A stretch of 23,370 nucleotides of DNA from Bacteroidales bacterium UBA6408 (GTDB lineage: Bacteria > Bacteroidota > Bacteroidia > Bacteroidales > UBA932), in contig DJPQ01000094.1 in NCBI GenBank assembly GCA_002439805.1, positions 548 through 23,917 of the forward strand, given 5' to 3'. Shown one piece after another: positions 22,032 to 23,370 of the stretch (its first letter is position 1; each line of letters opens with the position of its first letter). Position numbers and translations under genes: made by a program. The notes beneath the pieces are model-generated. The model searched no databases. It saw nothing but the letters and a program-made list of their open reading frames with translations, and was not told where the DNA came from.

Positions 22032-23354
22032 ATGAAGAGTTTGAAACTTATTGCGGGAATCCTTTCCCTGCCTGTGCTTTTTTCCTGCGAAAAGGAGATT
22101 CATGTAAAGCCCGCCGAAACGGCGGTAAGTCCTGTCGCGCTTGATGTGGTCGCCGAAATGCTCTCGGAACTGCCGCTTGAGCCGGAGCATTTCCGGGAGG
22201 TCCACTCCGCAGTGGAGTCCTCGTCGGGAAACGGATATGACGAGGAATACACGATGTCGGATCTGTTCTCCTCTCCCGGAAAGGGCGTCGGTGACACCCA
22301 GACCAAGGCGGCAGCCGTCTCCAAGGCCTTCTCAAGGCCGCTCCGCGAACTGATTCGCGAGCACGTCCGCTCGTCTGTCGCCACCAAGGCCGGCGGGGAT
22401 TCCGCCTATGGGGACGATGCCGAAGCCTACCTCTCGGCCCTTGAGTCTTCAGACGTTCAGATTTACTGGCCCTATTCGGAGAACTGGGACGGGAAATCTT
22501 CGCCGGTCTTCACCTTCGATCCGGGAGACGACTCTGAAATCAACATCGGCTACCGCGTCCTGAAGAATGAGTTCGGGGAGACGAGCGTCGAGAAGATAGA
22601 CGTGACGGAGGACTATGCCGAGAAGAATCCCGTCTGGGTGGTGAACCGCAACTCGGACTGCGGCTTCACCTCGCTTGAGATAATGAGACGCGAGCACCCC
22701 GAATGGGACAACGGGGGAGGAGCGCTTATTGTCGGCGGCAGGAGGCCGGGCATTGCTCGGCAGGACTGCGTTCCGCCGCTTTCACTTGCAACCGGAGACG
22801 GCACGCCGGAAGCAGGAATCACCAATGCCGGAGACAGTCCGCTTGGGGCAGGAACCACCAAAGCCGGCGGCACTGGGCTCAAGACACTCGTCCTTAAGGA
22901 ATTTACCATGAAACGCAATTATGACTGCTGGTTCGCCGGCGGCTCGGAATTTTTTATCAAGGCCGGCTCTGTCTCCGACTTCTGCGCCGCCACAGAGGCC
23001 GAACTGCAGCTCTACAACCCTATGGTCACTGACTTCATGATTGTGGTAAAGCGGAAGCAGAAGGGGCAGGCTCTGCCGTTCAACACTGTGATAGTTTCCG
23101 ACTGGTCGGAGCAGCTGACTCATGTGGCGTTTATGATTGTCGAGGACGACGGAGGCCGCGTCGAGCAGTGGAAATGTTCCGCAGTGGTCAAAATCAAGTC
23201 CAAGAGCTACGGATTTGACATCTCCCTCCCGTTCAACTCCCGCGACGACATAGTCTGGCGCGGTCAGCTCAGCCGCCGCTACATAGACGCCACCAGCAAC
23301 CTCGTCGGCCACTTCGGCGACGTTGACATCACCTTCGAGGTCATCGAATACTGA
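22032..23354 (+). CDS. Lipoprotein of unknown function with a 12-residue tandem repeat
   Basis: 440 residues from ATG 22032. Upstream in-frame codons back to a GTG at 21942 cross a hairpin and precede the signal peptide, so they are rejected. The lipobox is LFSC (Cys19). Residues about 35-140 are Ser/Glu/Arg-rich and probably partly helical (ALDVVAEMLSELPLEPEHF, LRELIREHVRSSVATKAGG). A more ordered section follows (VQIYWPYSENWDG, VWVVNRNSDCGFTSLEIM). A Gly/Ala-rich repeat at about 255-278 interrupts it. The C-terminus is beta-rich (FMIVVKRKQKG, HVAFMIVEDDGGRVEQW, VDITFEVIEY). I do not recognise a family. The final part could be a C2-like or jelly-roll surface domain, but that is only an impression. 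The gene stands alone behind terminator-like hairpins. Confidence 0.8.
   Translation: MKSLKLIAGILSLPVLFSCEKEIHVKPAETAVSPVALDVVAEMLSELPLEPEHFREVHSAVESSSGNGYDEEYTMSDLFSSPGKGVGDTQTKAAAVSKAFSRPLRELIREHVRSSVATKAGGDSAYGDDAEAYLSALESSDVQIYWPYSENWDGKSSPVFTFDPGDDSEINIGYRVLKNEFGETSVEKIDVTEDYAEKNPVWVVNRNSDCGFTSLEIMRREHPEWDNGGGALIVGGRRPGIARQDCVPPLSLATGDGTPEAGITNAGDSPLGAGTTKAGGTGLKTLVLKEFTMKRNYDCWFAGGSEFFIKAGSVSDFCAATEAELQLYNPMVTDFMIVVKRKQKGQALPFNTVIVSDWSEQLTHVAFMIVEDDGGRVEQWKCSAVVKIKSKSYGFDISLPFNSRDDIVWRGQLSRRYIDATSNLVGHFGDVDITFEVIEY
22794..22865 (+). repeat. Two tandem 36-bp in-frame repeat units
   Basis: Units 22794-22829 and 22830-22865 encode GDGTPEAGITNA and GDSPLGAGTTKA. The last 20 bases of each, plus the next two, are nearly identical (GCAGGAATCACCAATGCCGG versus GCAGGAACCACCAAAGCCGG). 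A partial third start (GGCGGCACTGGG) follows. The 12-codon period keeps the lipoprotein frame open. Confidence 0.75.
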
Positions 23355-23370
23355 CGGGGCGCAGAAAAAG

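Noticed and set aside
1..23370. CRISPR arrays, tRNA or rRNA genes, transposases and phage genes.
   Set aside because: No regularly spaced direct repeats, cloverleaf-like sequences, rRNA segments or recombinase motifs were recognised on either strand.

Overview
The window looks like chromosome from a Gram-negative member of the Bacteroidales. The base composition is GC-rich, roughly mid to high fifties percent by eye, which would suit an Alistipes/Rikenellaceae-like genome better than Bacteroides, but the genus is inference. Lineage signs are BACON domains, a fimbrillin-type lipoprotein, a TPR-membrane-HTH regulator, a peptidase C10 remnant, many lipoproteins with G/S-C lipoboxes, A/T-rich start regions without Shine-Dalgarno sequences, and TAnnTTTG-type -7 promoter boxes.

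Region 1 (1-5010, + strand) is glycan-related: the 3' end of a probable secreted glycosidase-like protein, a BACON surface lipoprotein with a C-terminal glycan-binding-like domain, and an 887-residue secreted protein that fuses a GH31 domain (MYORG-like motif set) to a GH43-like five-bladed propeller. It reads as the end of a polysaccharide-utilization-type locus whose SusC/SusD part, if present, lies upstream of the window.

Region 2 (5189-9842, + strand) is a four-gene set: a cytoplasmic Gfo/Idh/MocA oxidoreductase, a Tat-exported Gfo/Idh/MocA oxidoreductase, a DUF1080 (3-keto-disaccharide hydrolase family) lipoprotein, and an exported xylose-isomerase-like TIM barrel. Composition and order match, from memory, the Bacteroides thetaiotaomicron BT2159-BT2156 set, which breaks glycosides through C3 oxidation and elimination rather than classical hydrolysis. 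The adjacent GH31-GH43 enzyme suggests the two routes cooperate on one substrate.

Region 3 (9905-14909) is an accessory stretch. It holds a 52-residue small protein followed by a fimbrillin-like lipoprotein, ended by a strong terminator. On the minus strand are two overlapping, AT-richer genes: a chimera of a DUF3244-like N-terminus with the C-terminal third of a C10 cysteine peptidase lacking its catalytic Cys segment, and a lipoprotein of unknown function. Upstream of them on the same strand is a TPR lipoprotein with a membrane segment and HTH-like tail, lying 21 bp behind topA.

Region 4 (14931-23354) is mostly housekeeping. topA (minus) diverges from a plus-strand PBP1A - D-Ala-D-Ala ligase - prmC run that couples the last cytoplasmic peptidoglycan precursor step with periplasmic polymerization. 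A palindromic terminator, a second hairpin and an unrecognised lipoprotein with a 36-bp tandem repeat close the window.

No rRNA, tRNA, CRISPR array, transposase or phage gene was recognised.
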